Shown here piece after piece: positions 1 through 9,308 of a stretch of DNA of 64,000 nucleotides. Under the pieces are notes generated by a model. The model searched no databases, had not been told where the DNA came from, and saw only the letters and a list, made by a program, of their open reading frames with translations. The position numbers and the translations under genes were made by a program. Location: assembly GCA_965229885.1 (NCBI GenBank), contig CBDDJX010000003.1, positions 930,001 to 994,000 on the forward strand, read 5' to 3'. Source of the stretch: DATLLJ01 sp965229885. Its GTDB lineage: Bacteria > Acidobacteriota > Vicinamibacteria > Vicinamibacterales > CAVVIG01. Each line of letters opens with the position of its first letter. Position 1 is the first letter of the stretch.

Positions 1-5
1 CTGGC

Positions 6-2633
6 GTGGCGCTGCGGTACGAGCTCAGCCCCGTTCGCGTGGTGTCGAAAATCGAGTTCGCCGGCAATGTCCAGGCTCCCGGCATCGAGGTCGGCGAGCT
101 CCGGCGCGCGCTCGTCGGTCGGTTCGGGACGTCGCCGCCGCCTGGCCGGGCCGACCAGTTGTCGATCGTGATTTCTGACACCCTGCGCGAGCGCGGGTAC
201 CGGCATCCGGAGGTCAGCCCGCGGGTCGTGGTCGATCCAGGGTCGGAGCACGTAGCGCTCGTGTTCAGCATCAATCCCGGGCCGCGCACGATCCTCGGCA
301 CGATCACCATCGTCGGCACGCCGATGATGCCGCAGGAGCAGTTTCTCAGGCGGCTCGGCGTCGCGGCCGGCGTGCCGCTTGAACCGGAAACGCTCAACAG
401 CCGCATCACCAGCTACATCGACACCCGCCGCGCCCTCGGGTACTACCAGGCGCGCGTCACGCCGGCTGTCAGCTTCGCGGACAACGAACGTGTGGCCAAC
501 CTGACGCTGACGGTGGAGCCCGGCCCTCACGTCCGCGTGGTGTTCACCGGCGATCCGCTGCCCGGTGCGACACGTGCCGCACTGGTGCCGATCGAGCGCG
601 AGGGGTCGGCGGACGAAGACTTGCTGGAAGACTCGAGCAACCGGATCGAAGACTTTCTGCGCGCCCAGGGATATCGTGACGCGACGGCGCCTCACACGCG
701 CCAGGAAACTGGCGGCGAGCTGCTCATTACGTTCGCGGTGCGCAAGCGGTCGCAGTACCGTGTCGGCAGCGTTGAGATAGCAGGCGGCCCATCGCTTCAG
801 TCGCGCGACCTTCGATCGAGCCTGCGGACTCGAGTGGGCGAGGCCTATTCGGCCGCGAATCTCGATGCTGACGTCACCGCCATCGAGAGCATCTATCGCG
901 GACGCGGGTTCACGGCGGCCAAAGTGCAGGCCGATCCCCGCCCAGGCGCGGCGACCGCTGATGGCGCACAAGTTCAGGTCGCCGTCAGCATCCTGATCAC
1001 GGAAGGGGTCAGAACGGTGGTCGGCACCGTGCGCATCGAGGGCAACGCGTCGGTTCCGGAACCGGCTCTTCGCCAGGCTCTAAGCCTCCAGCCTGGCACG
1101 CCGTACGTCGTCGCCGAGCTCAGGCGCGACATGGACGCGATTCAGTTGCATTACGCAAATCTCGGGTACCGGTCCGCGACCGTGCAGGCCCAGCCGAGCT
1201 TTACGGCAGATCGCGCGCAGGCGAACCTCGTGTTCACCGTCCGAGAGGGCCCGCAGATTTTTGTCGATCACATCCTAATCGCCGGCAACGTGCGCACGAG
1301 CGCCCAGACGATAGAACGGGAGCTCCAGCTCAAGCCCGGCGATCCGCTCAGCCTCGAGGCCGAGTACGAGAGTCAGCGCCGGCTTGCGGCGCTGCAGCTC
1401 TTTCGCCGCACCCCGCAACTGACGGAACTGCGGCACGGCTCCGAGACGCTGCGCGATCTGTTGGTGACGGTCGAGGAGGCGGCGCCGACGACGCTTGGAT
1501 ACGGCGGGGGCGTCGAAGGACGCTTGCGAGTGGTGCCGAGCGAGGTGGAGGGCGGTGTCGCCCGGCAAGAGTTCGAGCTGGCGCCGCGTGCGTTCGTCGA
1601 CGTGGGGCGCCGGAATCTCTTCGGGAAAAACCGCTCGGTGAATGTGTTCGCCAGCGTCAGTCTTCACCCCGACACGTCGTCGTCAGCGTCAGCGTCGGCG
1701 ATCGGCTACGGCTTTCCGGAGTACCGCTTGCTCGCGTCATTCCACGAGCCGCGCCTGCTTGAAACCTCCATCGACGGGTTGCTGACGGGCTATATCGAAC
1801 AGCAGGTTCGGTCGAGCTTCAACTTCGCTCGGCAGAGCGCGATTGCGCAGATCTCACGCAAGGTGACGCGCCACGTCAGCCTCGGCGCCGGGTATCAGCT
1901 CCAGCACACGAATCTGCTCGACGCGAAAGTTCCGCCGGCCGACCAGCCGCTCATCGACCGCGTGTTCGCCGAGATCCGCCTGTCGTCGTTCAATGTGCAG
2001 GGTTTTTACGATGCCCGCGACGACCCGGTCGATTCGACCAGCGGCGAGTACCTGAGCGCGAGCGGGCAGATCGCCGCCAGGGCGATCGGGTCGGAGGTTG
2101 GATTTGTCAAGGGGTTCTTCACCGCGCAGGCGTTTCGTTCGTTGCCGCACGGTCACGGAACCGTCTTCGCCGCTCAAGCCCGGCTCGGCATTGCGACGGG
2201 CTTCCCACGCAACGTCGTGCAGACCGCCACTGGGGAGACGATCGTCCAGATCGGCTTCAAAGCGCTGCCGGAGCCGGAGCGGTTCTTTGCCGGCGGTAGT
2301 AAGACCGTGCGCGGCTTTGCGCTGGACACACTCGGCCAACCTGACACGATCAAGGACGGATATCCGATCGGCGGGAACGCGGAGGCCATTTTCAACGTCG
2401 AGCTCCGCAGCCCGGTCCGCAAAGGGCTCCAGGGTGTGAGTTTCGTCGATTCCGGCAACGTGTTTGCGCTCGCCTCCGACATCGATCTCATGGCGCTGCG
2501 AACGGCCGTGGGCCTTGGCCTCCGGTACAGGTCGCCGATCGGGCCGATTCGGTTCGACATGGGTTTCAAGGTCAAGCCCGAAACGGGCGAGAGACGCTCG
2601 GCCTGGTTCATCACGTTCGGACAGGCGTTCTGA
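6..2633 (+). CDS. Omp85-family outer-membrane assembly protein (BamA/TamA type), probably 5'-partial
   Basis: Likely inserts or assembles beta-barrel proteins in the outer membrane. Roughly the first 480 residues are repeated POTRA-like units, each with an 'RGY' or 'LGY' turn. The rest looks like a 16-strand surface-antigen barrel with the loop-6 signature VRGF near residue 768 and a terminal phenylalanine, as expected of Omp85 proteins. No signal peptide is visible and the frame is open to the left edge, so the GTG at position 6 is probably internal and the true start lies outside the window. The next gene encodes a SurA-like chaperone, which fits an outer-membrane biogenesis operon. BamA and TamA cannot be told apart from this window. 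Confidence 0.88.
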   Translation: MALRYELSPVRVVSKIEFAGNVQAPGIEVGELRRALVGRFGTSPPPGRADQLSIVISDTLRERGYRHPEVSPRVVVDPGSEHVALVFSINPGPRTILGTITIVGTPMMPQEQFLRRLGVAAGVPLEPETLNSRITSYIDTRRALGYYQARVTPAVSFADNERVANLTLTVEPGPHVRVVFTGDPLPGATRAALVPIEREGSADEDLLEDSSNRIEDFLRAQGYRDATAPHTRQETGGELLITFAVRKRSQYRVGSVEIAGGPSLQSRDLRSSLRTRVGEAYSAANLDADVTAIESIYRGRGFTAAKVQADPRPGAATADGAQVQVAVSILITEGVRTVVGTVRIEGNASVPEPALRQALSLQPGTPYVVAELRRDMDAIQLHYANLGYRSATVQAQPSFTADRAQANLVFTVREGPQIFVDHILIAGNVRTSAQTIERELQLKPGDPLSLEAEYESQRRLAALQLFRRTPQLTELRHGSETLRDLLVTVEEAAPTTLGYGGGVEGRLRVVPSEVEGGVARQEFELAPRAFVDVGRRNLFGKNRSVNVFASVSLHPDTSSSASASAIGYGFPEYRLLASFHEPRLLETSIDGLLTGYIEQQVRSSFNFARQSAIAQISRKVTRHVSLGAGYQLQHTNLLDAKVPPADQPLIDRVFAEIRLSSFNVQGFYDARDDPVDSTSGEYLSASGQIAARAIGSEVGFVKGFFTAQAFRSLPHGHGTVFAAQARLGIATGFPRNVVQTATGETIVQIGFKALPEPERFFAGGSKTVRGFALDTLGQPDTIKDGYPIGGNAEAIFNVELRSPVRKGLQGVSFVDSGNVFALASDIDLMALRTAVGLGLRYRSPIGPIRFDMGFKVKPETGERRSAWFITFGQAF

Positions 2634-2644
2634 TGCGATCGGGC

Positions 2645-2733
2645 AGAATGCACGAATGCACGAATGCACGAATGCACGGATGCACAACGCGCGCTGGATT
2701 CGATCTGCATTCGTGCATTCGTGCATTCTTGCA
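2645..2733. repeat. Inverted arrays of an 8-bp TGCACGAA unit
   Basis: The left arm (2645-2685) is a tandem run of the unit TGCACGAA. The right arm (2706-2733) is the same unit inverted, TTCGTGCA, with a 20-bp spacer between. The whole could fold into a long hairpin. It runs into the start of the SurA-like gene and supplies most of its signal peptide. A related copy lies at 31272-31355 and a weaker one at 8510-8580. Confidence 0.8.
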
Positions 2734-3210
2734 GTTCTCAGTGTCGTGTCCGTGCATGGGGAGGTCATCGATCGTGTCCTGGCCGTCGTCAGCGGCAGTC
2801 TCATCACGTTGAGCGACGTGAACGCGGCGGACGACCTGGGGCTCGTGAAGCCACGCGGTTCTGGCGATCGCGTGCGGGACGTGCTGTCTCAGCTGATCGA
2901 TCGGGAGCTGCAGCTGGCTGAAGCCGAGCGCTACGCGCCGCCCGAGCCATCAGCGGACGACGTCGACCGCGAAGTGCAGAATGTGCGGTCCAGATTCCCG
3001 TCGTCAGAGGCCTTCGCCGCGGTCCTCGCCCGATCGGGCATCGACCTGTCGCATCTGCGCGAAACGATGCGGGAGAACCTCCGCATCCGCGGCTATCTCG
3101 ATCGACGCTTCTCTCTCAGTGAAGCCGGCCGGCAGCAGGTGGTTGACGAATGGATGGCGGGATTGCGCCGCCGCGCTGACATCATCGATCTGTACCTGGC
3201 GGGCCGGTGA
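2680..3210 (+). CDS. SurA N-terminal-like periplasmic chaperone
   Basis: Resembles the N-terminal chaperone domain of SurA/PpiD-type proteins: after the signal peptide comes EVIDRVLAVVSGSLITLSDV, the typical SurA opening, then helices matching the substrate-binding core. At 176 residues there is no room for a parvulin PPIase domain, so a chaperone role in outer-membrane protein delivery is more likely than isomerase activity. I chose the ATG at 2680 because it gives a short basic N-terminus and a hydrophobic stretch ending before GEVIDRV; the ATG at 2656 is an alternative. The signal peptide is encoded by a dispersed repeat. It follows the Omp85 gene by 46 bp and converges on the CPBP gene. 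Confidence 0.75.
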   Translation: MHNARWIRSAFVHSCILAVLSVVSVHGEVIDRVLAVVSGSLITLSDVNAADDLGLVKPRGSGDRVRDVLSQLIDRELQLAEAERYAPPEPSADDVDREVQNVRSRFPSSEAFAAVLARSGIDLSHLRETMRENLRIRGYLDRRFSLSEAGRQQVVDEWMAGLRRRADIIDLYLAGR

Positions 3211-3231
3211 CGCCAGCGCCTGGTCCTGCCG

Positions 3232-3987
3232 CTACGTCCGCGTGGCGACGAACAGCATGATCTGCATCAGGTCGAATCCTGCGTGGCTCACCATCGGTGC
3301 CACCGCCGATCGCCGCCGCAGGTAGACGACGCCCCAGAACGCGCCCAGCAGCCCCGTGACGATCGCCGCGTCGTAGCCTTGCAGCAAATGTCCGGCGCCG
3401 AACACCGCGCTGGTGACGAACACGCCGACGGTGCCTCCACCCAGCCAGCCCCGAAAGCGGTGCAATAGGAAGGCGCGCTGAATCTCCTCGCGCACGCCTC
3501 CGGCCACCAGCACCACGAGCCCGAACAGCCACACGTCGCGTCGCGAGCTGAGAAGGCCCTCGAGCGGGTTCTGCCGCACGTTGTGCAGCCACGGCACGAA
3601 GTACTGAATCCCGACCAGCACCCCGACGCCAGCCCCAAACGCAAGCAGCGTCAGCGGAACACCGTACGCTATTTCATCGGCGATTCGACGCCTCCCGAAC
3701 AGCACGTCGCGTGGACGTTCTCCATGCGAGTACAGAAACAACACGATCAGGCCGACCAGCACGGCGGTGTCGACGAGCGACAGCCCGACGACGTAGGCGA
3801 TCTGGAGTTGTCCGGAGGAGCCGTACGGCGCGTATCCGAGTGCGGCGAATGTGGCGCCGAGCGCGAGTTGCGTGGGAAAGTCTGAGCAGATGAGCACTTC
3901 GAGCAGTGCGACGAGCCGCTCCTTGATCTCAGGCCGCGGCCGGTCGGAATCAGGGTCTGGGGACTGGGGACCGGGGACTGGGAACAC
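3232..3987 (-). CDS. CPBP-family intramembrane metalloprotease
   Basis: Predicted multi-pass membrane protein of the CAAX protease/bacteriocin-processing (Abi) family. The three family motifs are present in order: REEIQRAFLLHRF (glutamate pair plus arginine), GAGHLLQG (histidine) and HAGFDLMQ (histidine). About seven hydrophobic segments are visible over 251 residues, a normal length. The substrate is unknown; relatives process prenylated or small secreted peptides. The start is a GTG at 3987, and the first residues, PVPGPQSPDP, are encoded by a G-rich repeat (GGGGACTGGGGACC) rather than conserved sequence, so the true start may be further in. Convergent with the SurA-like gene. Confidence 0.85.
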   Translation of the reverse strand: MFPVPGPQSPDPDSDRPRPEIKERLVALLEVLICSDFPTQLALGATFAALGYAPYGSSGQLQIAYVVGLSLVDTAVLVGLIVLFLYSHGERPRDVLFGRRRIADEIAYGVPLTLLAFGAGVGVLVGIQYFVPWLHNVRQNPLEGLLSSRRDVWLFGLVVLVAGGVREEIQRAFLLHRFRGWLGGGTVGVFVTSAVFGAGHLLQGYDAAIVTGLLGAFWGVVYLRRRSAVAPMVSHAGFDLMQIMLFVATRT

Positions 3988-4082
3988 CGCCTGCTAAGCG
4001 TACTGCACGGTTGCGCTTGCGCGGACCCCGGTAGGACGCCCAAACTGTAGCAAGGCTGTAAAAATGACACAGTGGAGGGGGC

Positions 4083-5510
4083 GTGGATGTAAGGGTTGCC
4101 CGCGATAGGGCTGTGGTGGTCGATGACGCTCCCAGAGTTGTGCAAGAGCGCGTCTTGATCGTCGAAGACGATGCCGCGGCGCGGGCGGGCCTCGAGCAAC
4201 TCGTCAAGTCGTGGGGCTTTATGGCCGAGTCCGCGGGCGACGGCAAAGAGGCGCTCGAAAAAGTCACGAGCTTCCGGCCGGCGATCGTGATTACCGACAT
4301 GGTGATGCCGCGCATGGACGGGCTCGCCCTCCTGCGCGCGCTGCAGCAGCAGGGCGCCGACGTGACGACGCTGCTGTTGACGGCGCAGGGCACGGTCGAG
4401 ACCGCCGTTGAAGCGATGAAAGAGGGGGCGTACGACTACCTGACCAAGCCGGTCGACCTCAAGCGCCTGAGGATTCTACTCGACAAGATCGTCGAGCGTC
4501 TCGAGACATTTCGCGAAGTGAAGTCGCTGCGCCGGCAGCTGCGCGAGCACGGGACGTTCGGATCGCTCATCGGCAACAGCCCCGAGATGCGGAAGCTCTA
4601 TCACATCATCGAGCAGGCCGCGCCGACGAGCGCATCAGTCCTCATCATGGGCGAGTCGGGCACCGGCAAGGAGCTCGTCGCGCAGTCCATCCATCACCTG
4701 AGCCCGCGCGCCGCATTTCCCTTTGTCGCGATCAACTGCGCGGCGATTCCCGAGACGCTGCTCGAGAGCGAAATCTTCGGCCACGAGAAGGGCGCATTCA
4801 CCGGCGCGGCCGACCGCCGGCAGGGCTGCTTCGAGATGGCCGACCGTGGCACGCTGTTTCTCGACGAGATCGGCGAGATGGCGCCGGCGACGCAGGTGAA
4901 GCTGCTGCGCGTGCTGCAGGAGCGCACCTTCCGGCGGCTCGGCGGGCAAAAGGAACAGTCGGTCGACGTGCGCGTCATCGCGGCGACGAACATCGATCCG
5001 GCGGAGGCCGTGCGGAAGGGCACGCTGCGCGAAGATCTGTACTACCGTCTGAACGTCTTCGCCATGAAACTGCCCCCGCTCCGCGATCGGAAGGAGGATC
5101 TGCCGCTCCTGATCCAGGCGTTCATCCACGAGTTCAGCGCGCGGAACCAGCGGTCGATTGCCGGGGTCGATCACGAGGCGATGCGCTTCCTCGAGGGCTA
5201 CCAGTGGCCCGGCAACGTCCGCGAGCTGCGTAACGTCATCGAGCGCGCGACGATTCTCGCGCCGGGGTCCTTCATCGAGGCGGCGCACCTGCCGCCCGTC
5301 GTGACCCGCGAGACGGCCCCGGAGCGCCAGGCGCAGGTGGCGTTCGGACCCGGGACGACGGTCGAGGAGGCGGAGCGCCGGCTGATCATGATGACGCTGC
5401 AGCACACGCGCGATAACAAGACGCGTGCCGCCGAAATCCTCGGCATCAGCCTGAAGACGCTGCACAACAAGCTCAATAAACTCAGACTGCGGCCGAAAAA
5501 GAGTGAGTAG
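4083..5510 (+). CDS. Sigma-54-dependent NtrC-family response regulator
   Basis: Activates sigma-54 promoters after phosphorylation by a partner kinase. The receiver domain covers residues 22-140, with the acidic pair ED-D at 28-30 and phospho-acceptor D72 in TDMVMPRMDG. The AAA+ domain has Walker A GESGTGKE at 190-197, the sigma-54 contact loop GAFTGA at 237-242 and Walker B LFLDEIGE near 260. A Fis-type helix-turn-helix ends the protein (AAEILGISLKTLHNKL). The GTG at 4083 is preceded by GGAGG; a GTG at 4140 would remove the non-conserved first 19 residues. Five bases after its stop begins the histidine kinase gene, now split by an insertion sequence, so the signalling pair is probably inactive or miswired. 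Confidence 0.93.
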   Translation: MDVRVARDRAVVVDDAPRVVQERVLIVEDDAAARAGLEQLVKSWGFMAESAGDGKEALEKVTSFRPAIVITDMVMPRMDGLALLRALQQQGADVTTLLLTAQGTVETAVEAMKEGAYDYLTKPVDLKRLRILLDKIVERLETFREVKSLRRQLREHGTFGSLIGNSPEMRKLYHIIEQAAPTSASVLIMGESGTGKELVAQSIHHLSPRAAFPFVAINCAAIPETLLESEIFGHEKGAFTGAADRRQGCFEMADRGTLFLDEIGEMAPATQVKLLRVLQERTFRRLGGQKEQSVDVRVIAATNIDPAEAVRKGTLREDLYYRLNVFAMKLPPLRDRKEDLPLLIQAFIHEFSARNQRSIAGVDHEAMRFLEGYQWPGNVRELRNVIERATILAPGSFIEAAHLPPVVTRETAPERQAQVAFGPGTTVEEAERRLIMMTLQHTRDNKTRAAEILGISLKTLHNKLNKLRLRPKKSE

Positions 5511-5524
5511 GGGCCATGCGACTA

Positions 5525-6643
5525 GTACTTAGCTGCGCAAATCGGCGTAACAATGCTTGAGCCCGACGGAATGCACCACGCGCTTGCGCCACTCGAAGGG
5601 CGTGGCGTGCGCATTGTAGGTCTTGACGAAGCGGTCGATGGCCTCGCGCAACTGCGGCACCGAGGTGAAGCTTGCGCCCTGCAAGGCCCGCCGACTGAGG
5701 ATACTGAACCAGCACTCGATTTGATTGAGCCAGCTGGCCCGCGTGGGGGCGTAGTGGAGATGCACGCGGGGATGGCGCGCGAGCCAGCGGTCGTGTTTCG
5801 GTTTGTGCGTGTTGAGGTTGTCCAACACGATATGCAACTCCTGGTCAGGGTACCCGGCGACCACGTCGTTCATGAAGTCCAGGAACTCGCGCCGGCGCCG
5901 CCGGGCGTAGTGCCCCGCCATGAGCTGCCCCGTCGCGATATTCAGTGCCGCGAACAACGTAACTGGTGCCGTGGCGCTTGTACTCATGACTGAAGCCGCG
6001 CAGCGCCGTGCCGTTCGGCAGCCGCAGGTAGCCTTGGGCGCGTTCCAGGGCTTGAATGTGCGGTTTCTCGTCGACCGAGATCACGACCGCGTTGGCGGGC
6101 GGCGCGAGATACAAGCCGACGATGTCGGCGGCCTTGGGCGCAAATTCCGGGTCGGTGCTGATGCACCAGGATCGGCGACGACGCAAGTGAATGCCATGGC
6201 GGCGCAGCACGCGCCACACTTCGTCAGGCGAGACCTCACCTAACGCGGTCGCCACCATCGCCCCCGTCCACGTCGCATGGCCCTCCGGCGGCGGCGCATC
6301 CAACTGCTTCAAAATCCGTCGCTCGCTCGCGGCGTCGTAGCGGCGGCTGGGGCCAGGGCGCGGCGCATTGGCCAGGCCGGCCACGCCCTGCGTCGCAAAC
6401 CGGTGCCGCCACTTACTCACGGTCGCCGGGCGCAGGGCCAACTGCTCAGCGATGCCGTCGGTCGACTGCCCGTCGGCGGCAGCCAGCACGATGCGCGCGC
6501 GCACGACCACGCGCTGCTCGCTGGTGGGCGCGCGCAGACGCTGAGTCAACGTGGCGCGATCTTCTGGCGTCAACACAATCGCCGTGACTGGACGGCCCAT
6601 GCCGCCAGTCTACGTATTAACGTCGAACTGTACAAGTAAGTAC
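5525..6643 (-). mobile_element. IS630-family insertion sequence, copy 1 (frameshifted)
   Basis: A 1119-bp element ending in GTACTTA/TAAGTAC inverted repeats and flanked by TA on both sides, the target duplication typical of IS630/Tc1 elements. It is nearly identical to the copy at 19419-20536, in opposite orientation, with a handful of substitutions and one extra base. It sits at the third codon of the histidine kinase gene: ATG CGA C lies at 5516-5522 and the rest resumes at 6646. The pre-insertion site reads CTAGGTC. Confidence 0.93.
5529..6600 (-). pseudogene. IS630 transposase, frameshifted copy
   Basis: Same protein as the intact copy at 19462-20532: an N-terminal helix-turn-helix region followed by a DDE catalytic domain (VISVDEKPHIQALERAQGY, then IVLDNLNTHK and WLNQIECWF). 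The reading frame breaks near 5961, where the plus strand has one more A than copy 2. That separates a 5' part (6600 to about 5960) from a 3' part (to 5529). Unless the extra base is a sequencing error, this copy depends on the other for transposase. Confidence 0.9.
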
Positions 6644-6646
6644 TAG

Positions 6647-8494
6647 GTCAGCAAAGGTGAGCAGGTCCTCGGCGTCACGTCGATCGTCGGCGTGGTCGTC
6701 GTCCTCCTGAGCCTCCTGTACCTCGCGCGCCGAGCTTGTGGGCAACGCGATTTTTCATCGCGCGCGCGAGGTCGTGACCGCGGATACCGACCCGGCCGCC
6801 GCGTACCGGGCGCTGCGCGAAGACCCGGGCCTCCGGTCCATTCTCGAATCGAGCCTCTATTCCAAGAATGTCACCTTCGCCGCGATCGTCGACGTCAAAG
6901 GGCTGGCTGTCGCCGCCGCGGATCCCGCGCGCGAAGGTGGGGTGCTGCCGGCGAGCGGCGATCTCGCCGAGCTCGTCGCGCGATCTGCGCTGTCCCAGTT
7001 GCGGGCCATCTATCGAGGACAGGGGCAGAACCTCGAGTTCAGGCAGACGCTGCGGCTCGGCGACACCGATTTCGGATCGATCCGCATCGGCGTCTCGACG
7101 TTGCTGATCCGCCAGGATCTGGGCGCCTCGCTCGGCCCGGCGGCCGTAACGGCCGGCGTCGCGCTCGCGCTCGCGGTCGTCGGCGCGATGCTCCTGGCGC
7201 AGCTCCTGCTGAGACCCATTCACGTCATTCGCAGCGGTCTCACACGCCTGGGCCGCGGCGAGGAGGGCGTGCGCCTCGATCTCGGAGAGGGCGACGAGTT
7301 CGGCGAGCTTGGCACCTTACTTCAACACCGTCAGCGCGCAGCTGTCGGCCGACCGATCGCGCATGGCCGGCCAAGTGGCGAACCTCGAGTCGGCCGTGCA
7401 GTACCTCGAAGACGCAGTTGCCATCATCAACCCGCGCGGCGAGCTGCTGTTCGCCAACCCGGCCATGCTGGAGCTGTTGCCGGCCGCGACGCCAGGGACC
7501 TCGCTCGAACGCCTCGTCGGCGCCAGCCATCCGCTTCGCGGGTTGGCCGAGCAGACGCTCGTGAGCCGCGGCTCGAGCGGGCCGGTTTCGGCGCCTTTCC
7601 CTGATTCGAAGGGTGAATCGCGGGAGCGTTTGATCATGACACACGCGATCAACGACCTTGCCGGCGAGCTGGTGGCGGTCATGCTGGTCGCCCGCGACCT
7701 CAAGTATCTGAGCCAGGTGCAGTCGACCATACGGTATTCGCGGAAGCTGGCCGCGCTCGGCCGCTTGTCGGCCGGCGTTGCGCACGAAGTCAAGAATCCC
7801 TTGAACGCGATGATGATTCATCTTGAGCTGTTGCGACAGCACTTCGCTTCGCGTCCGGTCGGTCGTCCTTCGACCGGCGCGGGGCGCGCGGCACTCGGTG
7901 TGGCCGTCACCGCGGAGGCGCTGGTCTCGGCCGACGTGGTCGAAACCGATCGCGCGCTCAAGCACGTCGACGTGATCGCCAACGAGATTCGTCGACTGGA
8001 CGAGGTTGTTCAGGGATTTCTCAAGTTCAGCCGTCCCGAGGATCTCAAGCTTCAGCCGGTCGACCCCGCCGCGCTCGTCGACGAAGTCGTCTCGATCGTC
8101 CGGCCCGAAGCCGAGCGCGCCGGCGTCGAGCTCGTCGTCGAGCCGGTTCATGTGCCCGACGTCAATGGCGATCCAGCGATGCTCCGGCAGGCGTTTCTGA
8201 ATCTGGCGTTGAATGCTTGCCAGGCGATGCCGTCCGGCGGCACGCTGCGGATTCGCTACCAGCGAATCGGTGCGTGGCCAGCTCGTGGCGATCTCCATCA
8301 CGGATACTGGCGTCGGCATCGAGCCCGAGCATCTCCAGCGCATCTTCGATCTCTATTTCACGACGAAGGAAAAGGGCAGCGGCATCGGCTTGTCGATGGT
8401 CTATCGCACGGTCCAGATGCACGATGGCGAAATCGAAGTAGAGTCGACCCCAGGAGTCGGCACGACGTTCCAAGTGCTCTTTCCACAAGCCTAA
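6647..8494 (+). pseudogene. PAS-containing sensor histidine kinase, IS-interrupted and frameshifted
   Basis: Partner kinase of the NtrC-type regulator upstream. The original start (ATG at 5516) lies left of the IS. From 6647 the frames read, in order: a transmembrane segment (VLGVTSIVGVVVVLLSLLY), an extracytoplasmic sensor region, a second transmembrane segment near 7150-7210, a HAMP-like stretch, a PAS domain (ESAVQYLEDAVAIINPRGEL), a phospho-acceptor helix with GVAHEVKNPLNAM (histidine H-box) and a HATPase domain (ITDTGVGIEP, GSGIGLSMVY). Four single-base insertions are needed to explain the frame changes: near 6653 (AAA), 6730 (CC), 7317 (TT) and 8254. The gene would be intact without them and the IS, so some may be consensus errors; the IS is real structure. 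Confidence 0.85.
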
Positions 8495-8506
8495 GGAGTT
8501 TCGAGT

Positions 8507-9016
8507 ATGCAAGAACGCACGAAGACAAGAATGCGACGGCGTCGCACAGCCATGTGTGCATTAGTCGTATCTGGATGTGTGCGAGCGGGGGCCAAGACGC
8601 TGCCGAGCGGGCCGCCGCTCGACGTGCCGGCACCGCCGCCCCGCATCGTCCTGCCGATCGAAGCCGAAGTGCCGCCTGGGCAGCCGGTCCCGCCGCCCCA
8701 GACACGCCCCGGACAGCCGAGGAGCCGCCACGACCGGCGCCTGCGCCGCCGCCGACAACGACCACGTTGCAGACCACGCCCGCCGCGGAACAGGGCGAAG
8801 TCGAGCGTGCGATTCGGGCGACGATGACCCGCGCCAGCGCCAATCTGAACCGGAATCAACTACCGGGCGCTCAATACGGATGCGCGGACGCAGTACGAAA
8901 CGGCCAAGCGATTCATCGAGCAGGCCGAGGACGCCATCCGGATGAAGAACCTTCCGTTTGCGAGGAGCCTCGCCGACAAGGCAGCCGTGCTTGCGAATCA
9001 GCTTGGGGGACGATAG
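8507..9016 (+). pseudogene. Small proline-rich lipoprotein, frameshifted
   Basis: A strong AAGGAG lies 8 bases before the ATG. The N-terminus is basic, then ends in a lipobox (ALVVSGC), so export and lipidation are predicted. A proline-rich linker (VPPGQPVPPP, then RPAPAPPPTTTT) is followed by a short helical domain whose last part reads FIEQAEDAIRMKNLPFARSL, resembling small repeat lipoproteins with a TPR-like helix pair. The frame changes twice, near 8696 (one base missing in a C run) and 8854 (one extra A). Function unknown. The start region resembles the TGCACGAA dispersed repeat. Confidence 0.6.
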
Positions 9017-9063
9017 GACCATATCTTGCGAGTGACCTAAAAGAAAGCCACAATATGTAGTGT
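9016..9063. promoter_or_regulatory. Paired NrdR-box-like sites upstream of nrdJ
   Basis: Site 2 (9048-9063, CCACAATATGTAGTGT) matches the NrdR consensus acaCwAtATaTwGtgt at 14 of 16 positions. Site 1 (9016-9031, GGACCATATCTTGCGA) is weaker. The two starts are 32 bp apart, three helical turns, the spacing usual for NrdR pairs in front of ribonucleotide reductase genes. They lie just upstream of a sigma-70-like promoter. Repression by NrdR with ATP/dATP is inferred; no nrdR gene is in the window. Confidence 0.65.
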
Positions 9064-9071
9064 CTCGGTGC

Positions 9072-9100
9072 TTGACAAATGGGCAAGGTGGCCTCATATT
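9072..9100 (+). promoter_or_regulatory. Sigma-70-like promoter of nrdJ
   Basis: TTGACA (9072-9077), a 17-bp spacer, then CATATT (9095-9100). Transcription would begin near 9107, giving a leader of about 200 nt before the nrdJ ATG at 9309. The leader ends in AGGGAGACCTCCGG, which recalls the 3' end of cobalamin riboswitches, but I could not find the rest of that fold. Confidence 0.55.
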
Positions 9101-9308
9101 GGTCCGTCTAGGAGGAACACAAGGCGAAGACACGAGGCCCCCCAGCTTCTCGTTGATTCGCTCGAGTTCGAGGGTTCCGAGCGGTCTGCATCTTCCAAAT
9201 AAGTCTCGACGCGGCCTCCCCAGGGCGTGGGGTGCCGGAGAGCGCGGGAAGCCCGGGAAGTAATATCACGACTCCAGGGAGACCTCCGGAGTGAATGGAG
9301 CGGGGGAC

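Noticed and set aside
9230..9300. Cobalamin riboswitch in front of nrdJ
   Set aside because: Only the last box is suggestive; the conserved core and preceding boxes are not visible, so it is not listed as a feature.
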